This document shows positions 21,464 through 33,465 of a stretch of 64,000 bases of DNA, piece after piece. Positions within the stretch are counted from its first letter, which is position 1, and every line of letters begins with the position of its first letter. The notes under the pieces were generated by a model. The model was not told where the DNA came from, made no database searches, and saw only the letters and a list, made by a program, of their open reading frames with translations. Location: contig CM032121.1 of the NCBI GenBank assembly GCA_018894105.1, positions 21,486,730 to 21,550,729 on the forward strand, given 5' to 3'. Both the position numbers and the translations under genes were made by a program. The DNA comes from Jacaranda mimosifolia (lineage: Eukaryota > Streptophyta > Magnoliopsida > Lamiales > Bignoniaceae).

Positions 21464-23443
21464 TAATGCATACCTTAATTTGGATTTTGGTGAATTGATT
21501 GATGTGATGAATTGATTCTAAATCTCCAAATGCTTGATTCAATTGATGAATTTAAGTGTTTGGGTTATTTTGCATGTGGCATTCTTTGTGATGAATTGAG
21601 ATATGTTAATATGTGTTTTAATTCATATGTTGGCATGATTTTGATTCATGTTAGATAATGTTAAATGTTGATTTAACATTGGATGATGTTATATATTGGT
21701 ATAGCATGTTAAATGTGGTCTGAAGTTGTTTTGGTCATTTTTGGATCCAATTTGGAGTCACTTTGAGATTTTTGGAGCATGTTGATTCGCACTTCTACTT
21801 GATTTTTGAAGCATATTTGAGCACTTGAATTTTTATTTTTGAAAGGTGTTTTAAATTTGAAAATTTGTCTAAATTGTGTGAATTAATGTTATGGAGATGT
21901 CCATGAATTTTTGAAGCACAAAATAAAGCTCAAATTGGCCTTGACTTGGACCTAGGGGACAAAGGGAAGGCTACCGCCCAGGTTGCTAGGTGATGGATGA
22001 GCAGCGGACACGTCGTGTACGAGCCTATCTAATGGTCGTGAAGGCTAGCTGGGTATTAGTTTCCAAGTTGCCTAGAGGAGATTTTTGAGTTTATATTGAG
22101 ATGTTTTTATGTTAAAAAATTCTTTAATTCATACAACTTAGATACACAAAGGTTGTGCAAGTGTTCAAAATTATGTTGGACATTTTTGCGTGCTTTTAAA
22201 GTTTTGTTAAAGTTAATCTTCATTTAGTTGCAACAATGAGATGCACAAAGAGTTATACTTATTTTTTTTCCAATTAATTGATTGTTTATGAGATAAGCAT
22301 TTGATTGGATGAATTGAATGTCACTTCTTATTTATTGTTCATTTAATTGTTGAATGGATAATGAATGTATAGGCATGAACATGTGCGTTTAATTGGTTTT
22401 ATTTGTTTTAAGTTGTTGAAAAGGGTCTATTAAATAGGAGCTTGTATGCCTCTTGATTTTCTACTTTGTAAATGTTATGAAAGTATAACTCTAGGGGTAA
22501 GGATTTTTTTTCTCTTGTAAACATTGCAAGGAAACAAAGAAGGCCAAGAGGATCAAGGAGGCTTAAAGGCCCATGAATGTGTGGGGTACATTTGTGTAAT
22601 AGATGGAATTTAATCAACCCATTTAAAATAAACTAAGTAGTGGGCTTATGACGCTAAGTGCACTACTTGGTTAAAGCTCATGGTTATCCCAGCATGCTAG
22701 GAGCATTTACTTATTTATACTTTCTTTATCCTATGGATGTATAAGATATATGGTTAGGATATCGAAAACCTGAATAAGAGAAGATAAAATTGATGAGTTC
22801 TTTTAAAGCAGGAAAATTCGAAAACTTAGAGGAGTCTAGGTTTTTCAAAATATTAAGTCAATTTGTATACAAATTAAAAGGAGTTTTAATTAATCCAAAC
22901 CTTCTACCAATAGTTTGGGACATGAGATGCTATGACTTTTACGTGTTGGCTCACTAGTGGTGGGACACATTTCTGGAGGAAAGCTATGTTCACTTACTTA
23001 GCGTATGATGCACTTTAATTTAAAACTCACTATAGCATTGTTTAATGAGTCGTGGAATGACATAGTAGAGTTTATAATTAAAGATTGATTGGTAGGTTTG
23101 ACTTAATACCTAGTAGTGTAGATGTCGCACGAGTCGTGGGTATATATGAAAAGTGAGGTAAAACACATCAAGGGTTGCGTATAGATGCAATTAGCAAAAG
23201 TTGCTTACCATAGTATTATTTGTGGATGTCTCACAAGTCGTGGGCCCAAGAATGATGCCTTTGGACCTTGATTCACACTTAGAAATGAGATTTCCCGAAT
23301 TCCTTTAGGGGGTGGGGAATTTGATAAAATAGTGGGAGAAAAACATGCCTGAAAGTCCATAAACATGTTTTCTAATATCAAAATTCAATCACATTCTCAT
23401 ATTCTATTTTTTGCCTTTGTAGATTTGCGAAGTCTCAAATAAA
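21464..23443 (+). other. Copia-A1 untranslated leader
   Basis: About 2 kb lies between primer site and gag with no coding frame of note. A more GC-rich patch is at about 21950-22060. The hairpin array is at 22952-23242. Confidence 0.8.
22952..23242 (+). repeat. Four-hairpin array in Copia-A1 leader
   Basis: Cores are at 22952-22962 (CACTAGTGGTG), 23044-23054 (AATGAGTCGTG), 23128-23138 (CACGAGTCGTG) and 23232-23242 (CACAAGTCGTG). Each is a 4-bp stem around AGT, with some mismatches. Spacings are 92, 84 and 104 nt. The second sits between CTTTAATT (23013) and AATTAAAG (23076), which can form an outer stem. Confidence 0.8.
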
Positions 23444-24300
23444 ATGGCTAAGAATTCACTCAACGTGATTTTGGAAACTAATAAATTAACTGGGCCTAAC
23501 TTCCCTGATTGGCTTAGAAATCTCAAGATAATTCTTGACTCCAAAAAGAGAACATATGTGCTTACTTAAAGTCCGCTGGACACCATTTGTGATGCTGCTA
23601 ATGATGAGGCATGCAAACTGTTTACTAAATGGGTAAAAGAAGATCTTCAAATCCATTGCCTTATGATGGCTTCTATGTCCAATGAGCTCCAAAAGTCTCA
23701 TGAATATATGAAAATTGCTTCCGAGGTTTCTTTACACCAGCAAGAGTTGTACAACATGCAAACTAGACATGAGCGCTACTCATTGTCTAAGGAGCTCTTT
23801 AGGACTAGAATGGTTGAAGGTTCAAGTGTCCATGACCATGGTCTTAAGATGATTGGTCTCATTGAGAAGTTTGCTCAATTGGACGTGGTCATGGACAATG
23901 ACCTTTATGTGAATTTGATCATCCAACCATTACCAAGTTCATTTGACCAATTTGTCATGAACTTCAACATGACTAAGCAAGAGGTAACGATTAATGAATT
24001 GGTCAATATATTGGTGAGCGCCGACGAAACTATGAAGAAAGATAAACAGTTAATGCTTACATCTTTCTCCAAGTTCAAGGGCCCTAAGGGTACTAAGAAG
24101 GGAGGTAAGAGGAAGAAGAGTTCTTGCTCAAAAGGGAAGCAACCATTAAAACCCTTTAGAGGAGTTAAGAAAAAGAAAAAGGATAAAGCCAATGGTTTTT
24201 GTTTCTATTGTGGCAAGAAAGTCCATTGGAAGTAGAATTGCAAGGAATACCTCGCGAACTTTGGGAAGGGTATGTACTTTATTGAAGTGCACTTAACGAA
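23444..24300 (+). pseudogene. Copia-A1 gag
   Basis: The ATG at 23444 gives MAKNSLNVILETNKLTGPNF, then DWLRNLKIIL, the standard opening of this copia gag. A stop follows about 40 codons in (after YVLT). The frame then runs MMASMSNELQKSHEYM...LIIQPLPSSFDQFVMNF, a Lys-rich basic region and zinc knuckle CFYCGKKVHWK with a stop before NC. The knuckle keeps C-x2-C-x4-H. Two stops at least make it non-functional. Confidence 0.92.
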
Positions 24301-25600
24301 AAATCCTTCCTCATAGGTATTTGATATCACATGTGGTTCTCACCTTTGTAATTTGCTATAAGGGATGGAAAGAAGAAGGAATCTAAGTGATGGGGATTTG
24401 ATCCTATGCCTAGGCGATGGAGCAAAAGTTGTGGCCAAAGTTGAAGGCATAATGAAGTTAGACGTAGGGAACTTTTTACTTATCTTAGATTCAAGTTATT
24501 ATGTACTAAATCTTGTTAAGAACATTATTTCAATTCTCGCTTTGGATAGCGAAGGATACAATTTTTTAATATCAAATAGGAAATTAAAGGCAATAAAGCA
24601 TGGTTCTTTAGTTGCAATTGGTACACTTAGCAATGGATTATATATTTTGGATTCTCAACCATCATTAATGTACATTCAACAAAGTAAAAGAAAATTAGAT
24701 AACCAAGAAGATGCTGTCCTATAGCATGTGAGACTTGGACATATTTCCAAAAACAGGATAAACCAGATAGAAGCACTTAAAACATTAGATGTTAGTGGTA
24801 TATAGGAACTTCGTACTTGTGAATCTTGTTTAGAAGGAAAAATGAACAAGGCTCCTTTTGCAGGACAAATGGAGCAAACCACAAGTCCTTTGAATTTGAT
24901 CCACATAGATGCTTGTGGACTAATAAGAGTTAGTGCGAGAAGAGGTTGTTCTTACTTGATGACCTTCACCGATGATCATACTTGGTTTGAACATGTGTGT
25001 CTTATGAAGTACAAGTCCGAGGATTTTTGAAAGGTTCAAAGAGCATAGGAATAAAGTAGAAAAGCAATAAAAACTTAGTATCAAAGCTCTTCAATTGGAT
25101 CGAGAAGGAGAATACTTAAGTACCGAATTCTTGAATTATCTAAAGGAGAATGAGACTCTCTTACAATGAATTCCACTCGGCACACCCCAATATAATGGAG
25201 TAGCCGAGAAGAGAAATCATACCTTGTTGGACATGGTATGTCCATGATGAGCTTCATAGATGTGCCTATATCCTTTTGGGGTTATGCCTTAACCACGATG
25301 GCGAGGCTACTAAAAATATTACCCTTAAAGTCAATACCCAAAACACCACTTGAGATATGATATTGCAAAGCACCTTCTTACTCTTATCTAAGAGTTTGGG
25401 GGTCTCCCGCATACGCCAAGAGGATAGTGGGAGACAAGTTGAATACAAGATCTACTTTGTGCAAATTTATGGAATACCTAAGAGAGTCTTTGGATTATTA
25501 TTTCTATGATCTCTCAGAACAAAAGGTGTTTGTCTAGAGAAATGCCACCTTTTTGCAAAAAAAAATTTCTATTAGATAGAAACGGCATTATATTGAACTT
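24235..25600 (+). pseudogene. Copia-A1 protease and integrase
   Basis: VFDITCGSHLCNLL near 24315 is the protease site with DIT for DTG. Then come LVKNIISILALDSEGY and SNGLYILDSQPS, followed by the HHCC head (HVRLGHISKNR, RTCESCLEGKM) and integrase start LIHIDACGLI and YLMTFTDDHTWFEHV. Beyond 25030 the core is in other frames (GVAEKRNH-like, GYALTTMARLL, VGDKLNTRSTLCKF). Several stops and shifts are present. Confidence 0.9.
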
Positions 25601-25684
25601 GATGAAATTCAAAATGATTATATAATACTGCAAACGGTAGAAATAAGAGACCATTACGAGCCTAGCACACAACCTCTAAAAAGG

Positions 25685-27331
25685 TTGGACCGAAAAAAGA
25701 AGCAACTCAAAATGTTCAGATTCCTTCAAGAAATAGGCCAAGTGGATAGTGATCTGAAGACCTATGAGAAAGCTATATTAGACATAGATTCGGGACATTG
25801 GCTTGAGGCCATGAAATTTGAAATGGACTCTATGTACTCAAACAAAGTATGGACTTTGGTAGATCTATCGGAGGGTATAGTATCCATTGGTTGCAAATGG
25901 ATTTATAAGCGAAATGTAGGAGTTGATGGAGAGGTAACAATATTTAAGGCTAGATTAGTGGCAAAAGGTTACATTCAAAGACTTGGTATTGATTTTGAGG
26001 AAATTTTTTCACCGATAACTATGCCCAAGTCCATTAGGATTATGCTTGCCATAGCCACATATTATGACTCTGAGATAGGGCAAATAAGTGTAAAGACCAC
26101 TTTCCTCAATGGTAACATAGAAGAATAAATTTATATGAAGCAACCACAAGGTTTTACATCCAAAGGGAGTGAGCAAAAGGTTTGCAAACTCCAAAGGTCC
26201 ATTTATGGACTAAAACAAGCATCCTAAAGTTATAACATATATTTTGATAAAACAGTCAAATCATTTGGCTTTAGAAAAAATGTGTATGAACTGTATGTGT
26301 ACAAAAAGGCTAGTGCGAGTTCAATACAGTTTACTGTGCTTTATTTCGATGACATTCTTCTCATTAGGAATGAGAAAGAAATGTTAGAGTGTACTAAACT
26401 ATAGTTATCTTCACAATTTTCCGTGAATGATTTGGAGAAGCATCCTACATATTAGGAATATAGATCTATAGAGATAGATCAAAGTGGATGTTGGGGCTCT
26501 CCCAAACCCTATATATTGACAAGATACCAAAGAGGTTTAGTATGTAAGAATCTAAAAAGGGATTCATTCCTATAGGACATGATCTTTGTCTCTTCAAGTC
26601 TATGACCCCTAAGACTAAAGACGAAAGAGAAAGGATGTCACATATACCTTATGTATCTATGATACGGAGCATAATGTATGCCATTCAACGTACTAGACTG
26701 GATGTAGCATATGCTCTAAGCGTTACAAGCTACTTTTGATCTAATCCGCTGAAAGTCAGTAGAGAGTCATAAAAGCAATCTTAAAGCACTTGAGAAGAAC
26801 TAAGGATTTATTTTTGGTGCACAACAATGGAGAGTTGAAACATGAAGGTTTTTCGGATTCTACTTTCCAATCCCATGAAGATGACCTTAAATCTACCTTA
26901 GGTTTTATATTTTGCCTCAGTAGCGATGCGGTGAGTTGGACGAGTTCCAAACAAGACACTACAACTAATTCTACTACTGAGGTAGAATATATTGCTGCTT
27001 CAAAAATTGCAAAGAAGGGTGTTTGGATGGAAAAACTTCATCCAAGAGTTAGATGTAGTGCCTAGCATTGCAGAGTCGATCGTTGTCTTTTGTGATAATA
27101 ACAAAACGATTGCACAAGCAAAAGAACTAAGATCTCATCAACGATGCTAACATATTTTGAGTTGTTATCATTTGATCTGTGATATCATTGATAGAGGCGA
27201 CATCTGAGTGGAGAGGGTAGCCTCAAAAGAGAATATAGCAGATCTACTGACTAAATTCCTAATGCCAAAGGTCTTTGAAGGACATCTTGAAATAATAGGC
27301 CTTAAGACTATGGGGAATTGGCTTTAGGGTA
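25685..27331 (+). pseudogene. Copia-A1 reverse transcriptase and RNase H
   Basis: RT opens with HWLEAMKFEMDSMYSNKVWTL, GCKWIYKRNVGVDGE and [12 protein letters not shown], and continues to VKTTFLNGNIEE. YFDD at about 26347 stands in for YVDD and keeps both Asp. RNase H has GFSDSTFQSHEDDLKSTLGF and AVSWTSSKQDTTTNSTTEVEYIAAS. The pol end GNWL with a stop is at about 27325. Stops after EE, QAS and elsewhere break it. The DDE-free order INT-RT-RH fits Ty1/copia. Confidence 0.92.
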
Positions 27332-27341
27332 AGTGGGAGAT
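27331..27341 (+). other. Copia-A1 polypurine tract
   Basis: aagtgggagat precedes the 3' LTR directly. A2 has aagtgggggat and A3 aagtgggagat at the same place. Confidence 0.85.
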
Positions 27342-28157
27342 TGTTTGAATAGCTCCCCATAGCCAATTAAATTGGCGTATAATACTATTTCATTTGTGAC
27401 ATAATCTTGATTGAATGATATTCTTATTAAATGGCCATTATCATCTTATTTTTATTTTGCTTCACTTGTTTTTGGTTGAAGCCCCTAAATCACATAAGAC
27501 TATAAGACTTGGTCATGCATATGATGGTAATCATGAAACAAGTCTCTATGGTTGTGATTATAAATGTTCCAAGTCTAAAATCTTAAGAGATGGGGTATCT
27601 AAGATTTGGATAGAGTTTCACTAACGATGCATATTCCAAGAAGTTGGATATTGCTCCATTTCATGAGCAATCTATGTGAGACTGAGACATGGATGCATGT
27701 TAGTGGGTGCTTGTTAGAGATCAAGTTTAATAAAGACCTACTCAGAGAATCCACTAGATAGCTACAGTGGCAAGTTAGTAGCGGCAAGTTCTCCAGCTTA
27801 TGCTAGTGCATAGTCCTTGGACTTGAGGATCCACGTAACCTTGTGTTTAGGTCCTTATGCTTTGACTTTTCTCCGACCACGTAATTGGTCAGCCGGTGTT
27901 GAGATTAGGCATGAGCTACTTAAGCATAGAGTTTTGTGAGATCCAAAATGGGATCTATCTCCTCATTGTTGTGAAGTAGGAGTTCATCTCCTATGTATTC
28001 TATAGATCGATTCCAAGAAATCCTTACACAAGGTAGTATGATAATTTGGAAAATGAGTTATCTAAAGTTGAGGTCATAAAGGGTAATCGAACATTGGATG
28101 TAGAAACATCATTATCGAGGCTATTAGGGAACCAACAAACATCTTGCCCTAGGCCTT
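27342..28157 (+). repeat. Copia-A1 3' LTR, truncated
   Basis: It starts TGTTTGAATAG and follows the family LTR to the word cttgccctaggcct, equivalent to about position 820 of 2230. It then switches abruptly to Copia-C sequence. TATA, R and U5 are lost. Confidence 0.88.
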
Positions 28158-31100
28158 TTTTTGTTGAAAACAATGCTTTTGAGAAAAGAATAGGTGAACT
28201 AATCTTTTGTTGATGCTTATGAAATCAAAGTAGAAGTTATTCAAAGTGAAAATCTTTTTTTAGGGGACCAAATTAGTGATTTAATGCTTTCCTTAGCTAC
28301 TGTTGATGCTGAGATAGATGCTCTTGTAAAGAAAAAAAATCTTCTTTCAAAGGAAAAATGATTGAGTGTGATTGTAAAGATCTCAAAGAAAAAACTCTCT
28401 TTTTGAAAAATTAAGTTTGTGAATTGAAAAAGAATCTTGAAAAGCTACTTGGTATGCAAAATACTTCTTTGAGTAAATCTAAAGTTGATTATGACAGAAG
28501 TTTTAAGAAATTGGAGAAAATGCCTATTACATGCTTTTAGTCAGGTCACATAGGTTAAGTCATACTCTATCAAGAAGAGAAAGGCTAAAGTAGGCTATAA
28601 ATTGAAATTTGAGTTGACTAACCTTCAAGGACCCAAAGAACATTTGGGTACCTAAATTTGAAAAACAACTTTTGATTGCATGACTGTCTAGGATGCTCTC
28701 AAGACATACAATGGGAGATCCATCAAATTTTTGGGAATTAATAAAGCAAAATTAGGATATGTGACTTTTGCTAATAACATAAAAAGAAAGATTTAAATTG
28801 GAAAAATTGGAAAAGATGACTCTACTGTGACCAATGATGTATGACTAGTTGCAAGATTAAAGCACAATCTGTTTAGTACAAGTCAACTACTAGATACCAG
28901 CTATCGTCTCAATTGAAAACCTCACAATTGTACTATACTAAAAAATAAGAAACCAATTTTTGCTGCACTAAGATAAGGAAACATGTTATACTCTTATTAT
29001 AATGATTTTCGAATCAAAATGTGAAATGCTTAATGGCAACTGGAGAATCAAGTTGGATGTGGCACAGGAGACTTGGTTATGAAAACATGGAACTCATCTC
29101 CAAAATTTCAAGGAAACATATTGCCAAAGGAGTTCTTGAGCTCAAATTTGTAAAGGATAAACTATATGATGCATGACAAGAAGGAAAACGAACAAAATCT
29201 TCATTCAAAGCTAAAAATATGGTGACTAAATCTAGATCACTGGAACTATCGCATCTTTACCTTTTTGGTCTAATAAAGACAAGCACTCTCGGAGGTAAAA
29301 AGTATGCTTTCGTTATTATTGATGATCATTCTAGATATACATGGTTGATATTTCTTGCAAAGAAGAATTATGTATAAGATGTTTTCATATGCCTCACTAA
29401 GAAATTGCAAAATGAAAAAGGATATCTCATATGCAAAACTAGAATTGATCATGGTATTGAATTTGATAAGTATAACTTTGCATCTTTTTGTGATCAAATA
29501 GGATACATTCATAAGTTTTCTGCACCTAGAACCCTACAACAAATAGTATTGTTGGAAAAAAAGAATCATGTGCTGATCAAAATGATTAGAACAATGATTG
29601 ATGCGTATAATATGCCTAAATTATTTTGGGGAGAAGCTATGAATATTGCATGCTATGAATCTAATATCTTCTTAGACCTATCTTGAGTAAACCCCTTTTA
29701 AATTGTGGATAAGCAAAATTTTGAATATTTTTTACTTCAAAGTGTTTGGTTGCAAATGGTTTATTTTGAATGATTGAGATCCTATTACCAAATATGATTC
29801 TAAAGTGAATAAAGGAATGTTTGTTGGGTATTCCGTGCATAGTAAGGCATATAGGGTTTACAACAATAGGAAGAAAGTAGTTTAAGAGTCTATGCATGTA
29901 TTTTTTGATGAAACTAACCTTTTTGAAGCCAAGGAACACTTGGGCAAAAATGAAGAAACAATGGAAATTAGGGTTGATATTAAGATCAAGGAAATAGTTG
30001 ATACAAGAACTAAAGTGTAAAAAAAACCTAACAAGCATCAAGCTATCCTATATCACAAATCATTGGCAGCTTAAGAGATGGAGTAAAGATAAAATCATCC
30101 TCCAGACAAGTAGAAGATGAAATGAAAATTTCTACATTCGTATCAATGGTCGAGCTAACAAGTGTTAAATAAGCCCTCAATGATAAATCATTAGTAGATA
30201 TTATGAAAGATGAGCTAGCACAATTTAAGTAGAAGGTTTGGAATCTTGTTGAAAGATTGGATAACCATCTAGTTATTGGAACAAAATAGGTATTCAGAAA
30301 TAAACGCAACAAGAATGGAAAATTTTCCAGAAAGAAGGCTAGACTAGTATCCAAGGTTACAATCAAGCAGAAGGAATTGATTATGATGAGACGTTTGCAT
30401 CGGTTGCGAGATTAGAATCTATCCCTATGTTACTAGTCTTTGCATCTCACAAACAGTTTAATCTATATAAGATGGATGTTAAAAGGATGGGCATTAAAAG
30501 GGCCTTTTTAAATAGATACATCAATGAAGAAGTCTATATATAACAATCCCCTGGCTTTGAGAAAGAAGAGCTTCCCAACCATGTCTACAAACTCACCAAA
30601 GTACTATATGGTTTAGAACAAGCTCCTCGAGCTTGGTACGAAAGGTGGAGTAAGTTTTTGATAAACAAAGGATTGTCAATATGTATAGTGATACTACATT
30701 GTTTATCAAAAATAATAATGATGATATGTTGCTTGTGCAAGTCTATGTTGATGATATTATTTTTGGAGTAACTAAAGATCACTTGTGCAAAGATTTTGCT
30801 AAGCAGATGAAAGAAAAATTCAAATGAGCCTCAAAATATACTAAGGAACTCCTAAAGAAGTTTGGGATGGACATTTGTAAGGAAGTATTGACTCCTATAA
30901 GCACTTCTGCCAAACTTGGTAAGGATGAAAATGGTAAATCAACTGATGAGAAAATTTATTGATGTATGATTGGTAATCTTTTATACTTAACTACTAGTAG
31001 ACATATATTATATATGCTACATGCTTGTGTGCTCTCTTTTAGTCTAATCCTAAGGAATCACATTTAACTGTCATTAAACGTATTTTCAAATATCTTAAAG

Positions 31101-31640
31101 GAACTATTGTATCTTGCATGTGAAGAATTTGAACTCATTGGTTACTCGGATGCCGACTATGCTCTATGCAAATTAGATCGTAAGAGTACTAATAGAATGT
31201 GTCAATTCTTAGGAAAGAGTCTTATTACATGGTTTAGTAGGAAACAAAATTCCGTTGCTCTTTCTATTACTGAAGCTAAATATGTTTCATTGGGCAATTA
31301 TTATGCTCAAATTTTATGGATGAAATAGATTTTAAGTGATTATAGATTAATGTTCAACAATGTATCTATTTACTGTGACAATATAAGTGCTATAACATTA
31401 CTAATAATCTAGTTCATCATTCTTGAACTAACCATATTGAGGTGAAACATCATTTCATTGGAGGTCATGTGAACAAAGGAGATATATGTGTTTGCTTTGT
31501 GAGTACTGAATTTGAATTATCTGATATTTTCACCAAGCCCCTCGTTGAAGATTACTTTAGCAAAATTTGGAATAATTTGGGGATAGTGGAAACCAATCAA
31601 TTATGCGCTCTAGAAATGAATAAGTAAAGGAATGTTTTAT
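28158..31640 (+). pseudogene. Copia-C gag end, protease, integrase, RT and RNase H
   Basis: This is the continuation of the SIRE/Maximus-like element. Recognisable in order are LVARLKHNLFSTSQLLD (pre-integrase), HLYLFGLIKTSTLGGKKYAF with IIDDHSRYTWL, and CDQIGYIHKFSAPRTLQQ (integrase). RT follows: DYDETFASVARLESI, LYKMDV, ALNRA-like, [16 protein letters not shown] with YVDD intact at about 30747. Between the RT palm and YTKELLKKFGM some 25-30 residues are missing. RNase H is ELIGYSDADYALCKLDRKSTNRMCQFLG, SWFSRKQNSVALSITEAKYV-like, and FTKPLVEDYFSKIWNNLGI. Stops are frequent. Confidence 0.88.
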
Positions 31641-31658
31641 GTTTTAAAATTGTGTCTG

Positions 31659-31674
31659 TGGGGGGTGGGGGGAA
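31659..31674 (+). other. Copia-C polypurine tract
   Basis: ggggggtggggggaa lies about 30 nt after the last pol stop. The next bases, TGGTTGAAATG, could begin the 3' LTR. Confidence 0.7.
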
Positions 31675-32011
31675 TGGTTGAAATGTGATATATCTTACCA
31701 ATTGCCTTTTTGAATTTGAATTTCAAATTTTCTACTATAACTAGAGTGCTTTTGTGATTGTAATCTGCACAACAGAATTTAATTATACATTGGTAAGGAA
31801 AAACTGGAGTTACTCTCTTTCATCTACTGGTTAAATAGATTCACTTATGCACGTATTTATATTTATGCCCCTTTAAACTGCTGAAAATATTTCAAAATCA
31901 TTTCGTGACATTTCATTCATCTCATTTGCATATCTCACGCACACTCATTCCTTCTCCACTCCTTCATTCTCCAAATAGAAAAGAAACTTTAACCTTCAAA
32001 CTTTCTGAATA
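31675..32011 (+). repeat. Possible Copia-C 3' LTR start
   Basis: It begins with TG right after the purine tract. No second copy exists in the window for comparison, so the LTR end cannot be set. The stretch leads into an ORF at 32012 through a C/T-rich leader-like sequence. Confidence 0.45.
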
Positions 32012-32810
32012 ATGGGGAGAACTAAGCACAATGTAGTAGCTAATTCACCCTTTCACTCACTTGTTCGACAACCATCACTATCTACACTGGTTAAAAGTTT
32101 GAACATCAATGAGGAGCAAAAACCCTCTCCAGTGCCTCTAAAATTAGTTCACCTAGAAAAGTCTGAGAGAACTCTTTTGAGTGGAAAAGGTAAAAAAACT
32201 ATTTCTAAAACCATAGCCAAATCTTAATCAAAGAGCAGTTATGAGAAGATCAAAAACAAGGTTGAAGAGAAATCTAGAAGTTCGCGAGTGAAAAGGATGG
32301 AATCCTTGTGAAGAGAACGAAGAAAAGATCAAGCAGAAAAAATAGTCTAAATTAGAAGAGAGCAAAGATTCAGAAGAAGAAGAGAAGCCATTTTCCAAAG
32401 ATTTCTTGACAGCTGCATAGCCAAGTATTAGAATTAATACAAAGGAAAGAAGGTGGAGTGTGGATATTCAGTTGATTTATCTCTTATTTTTGATACTAAG
32501 TTACCTAGTATGATTGGAAATCTAGTATAAGGTCTATTATGAAAATAGAAGAATTTGATTATCCTAAACTAGTTCTTAAGATTTTCATGAGCAAGACACT
32601 TATTAAAGAAAAAGGGAACCCTATGGTAGAGTCTTATATTATTGGTACCCATGTTAAGTTGACCATCCAGAAACTATGCAAGATTCTAAGCTGTGATAAT
32701 AATGGGCACAAATGTTTTTGAAATGAGACAGTGGTGTAGTAAGGAATACTTTGATAAAGATTCTCTAAAGAAAAGGTTTGTGGAAAAGGAAGGGCTTTGA
32801 GAAGTTTGTT
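32012..32810 (+). pseudogene. Degenerate ORF resembling 'putative plant transposon protein' domain
   Basis: The ATG at 32012 opens MGRTKHNVVANSPFHSLVRQ, a 71-residue frame rich in Lys and Ser. After frame changes comes FDYPKLVLKIFM, then GNPMVESYIIGTHVKLTIQKL with CKILSCDNNG (32539-32721). The pattern Y-P-x-L-V ... S-Y-x-x-G-x-x-x-x-L-T recalls the plant family catalogued as a putative transposon protein (Pfam Transposase_32), whose function is unknown. Several stops interrupt it. Its right side is cut by an A-family LTR at 32811. The assignment is from memory of the motif and needs a profile search. Confidence 0.45.
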
Positions 32811-33465
32811 GTATTAGAATAGTACCCCATAAGCCAATTAGATTGGCATGTAGAACTACTCCATGTAACAACTTTGATTGAATGATATTCAATAAAATGG
32901 GCATCTTTATCTTATGCGCTTATGATTTTCTTCACATGCATTTGGTTGATGCCCTTAAATCATATAAAGCAATGGAACTTGGCTACACATATGATGGTGA
33001 TCATGAAACAAGTCTTTATATGGTCATGATTTTAAATATTCCAAGTAATATAATCTTATGAGACAGGGCATCTAAGATTTGAATAGACTTGCACTAGCAA
33101 TGCATTCTCCAAGGTTAGATCTTGCCCTGTTTCATGGGCAATCTTTGTTAGAAACAGATGCATGTTAGTAGGTGCTTATTAGAGAACAAGTTCATTGAAG
33201 TCTCGCCTAGAGAATCTACAAGGTGGCCAGAACGGCAAGTCGGCAGTGGGAAATTCTCTAGCTTACGATAGTTCATATAATTAGTACTTGACTTGTGGTT
33301 CCATGGTAACCTTGTATTTAGCTCCTTCTGTTTTAACTTTGCTCCGACCATGTAGCGGGTCACCCGAGGCTTAGGTTGGGCACAAGCTACCTAAGTATGG
33401 AGGTTGGTGATTTCTGTAATGGGATCTATTTCTCCCGTCCATGAAGAACGGGTTGATCTCCTATG
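32811..33465 (+). repeat. A-family LTR 'G', left piece
   Basis: It starts at tgttgtattagaatag, a variant of the family's TGTTGGAATAG. It follows the LTR to ctcctatg, where Copia-A2 is inserted. The right piece resumes at 43757 with tattctatgatg. Confidence 0.85.

Larger units (their letters stand above)
19219..28157 (+). mobile_element. Copia-A1: A-family Ty1/copia element nested in Copia-C
   Basis: It has a full 5' LTR of 2230 bp, primer site, leader of about 2 kb, gag, protease, integrase, RT, RNase H, polypurine tract and the first 816 bp of a 3' LTR. The 3' LTR stops inside its U3, so there is no matching target duplication and a later deletion removed the end. Copia-C coding lies on both sides, which shows that A1 is the younger of the two. 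Confidence 0.9.
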
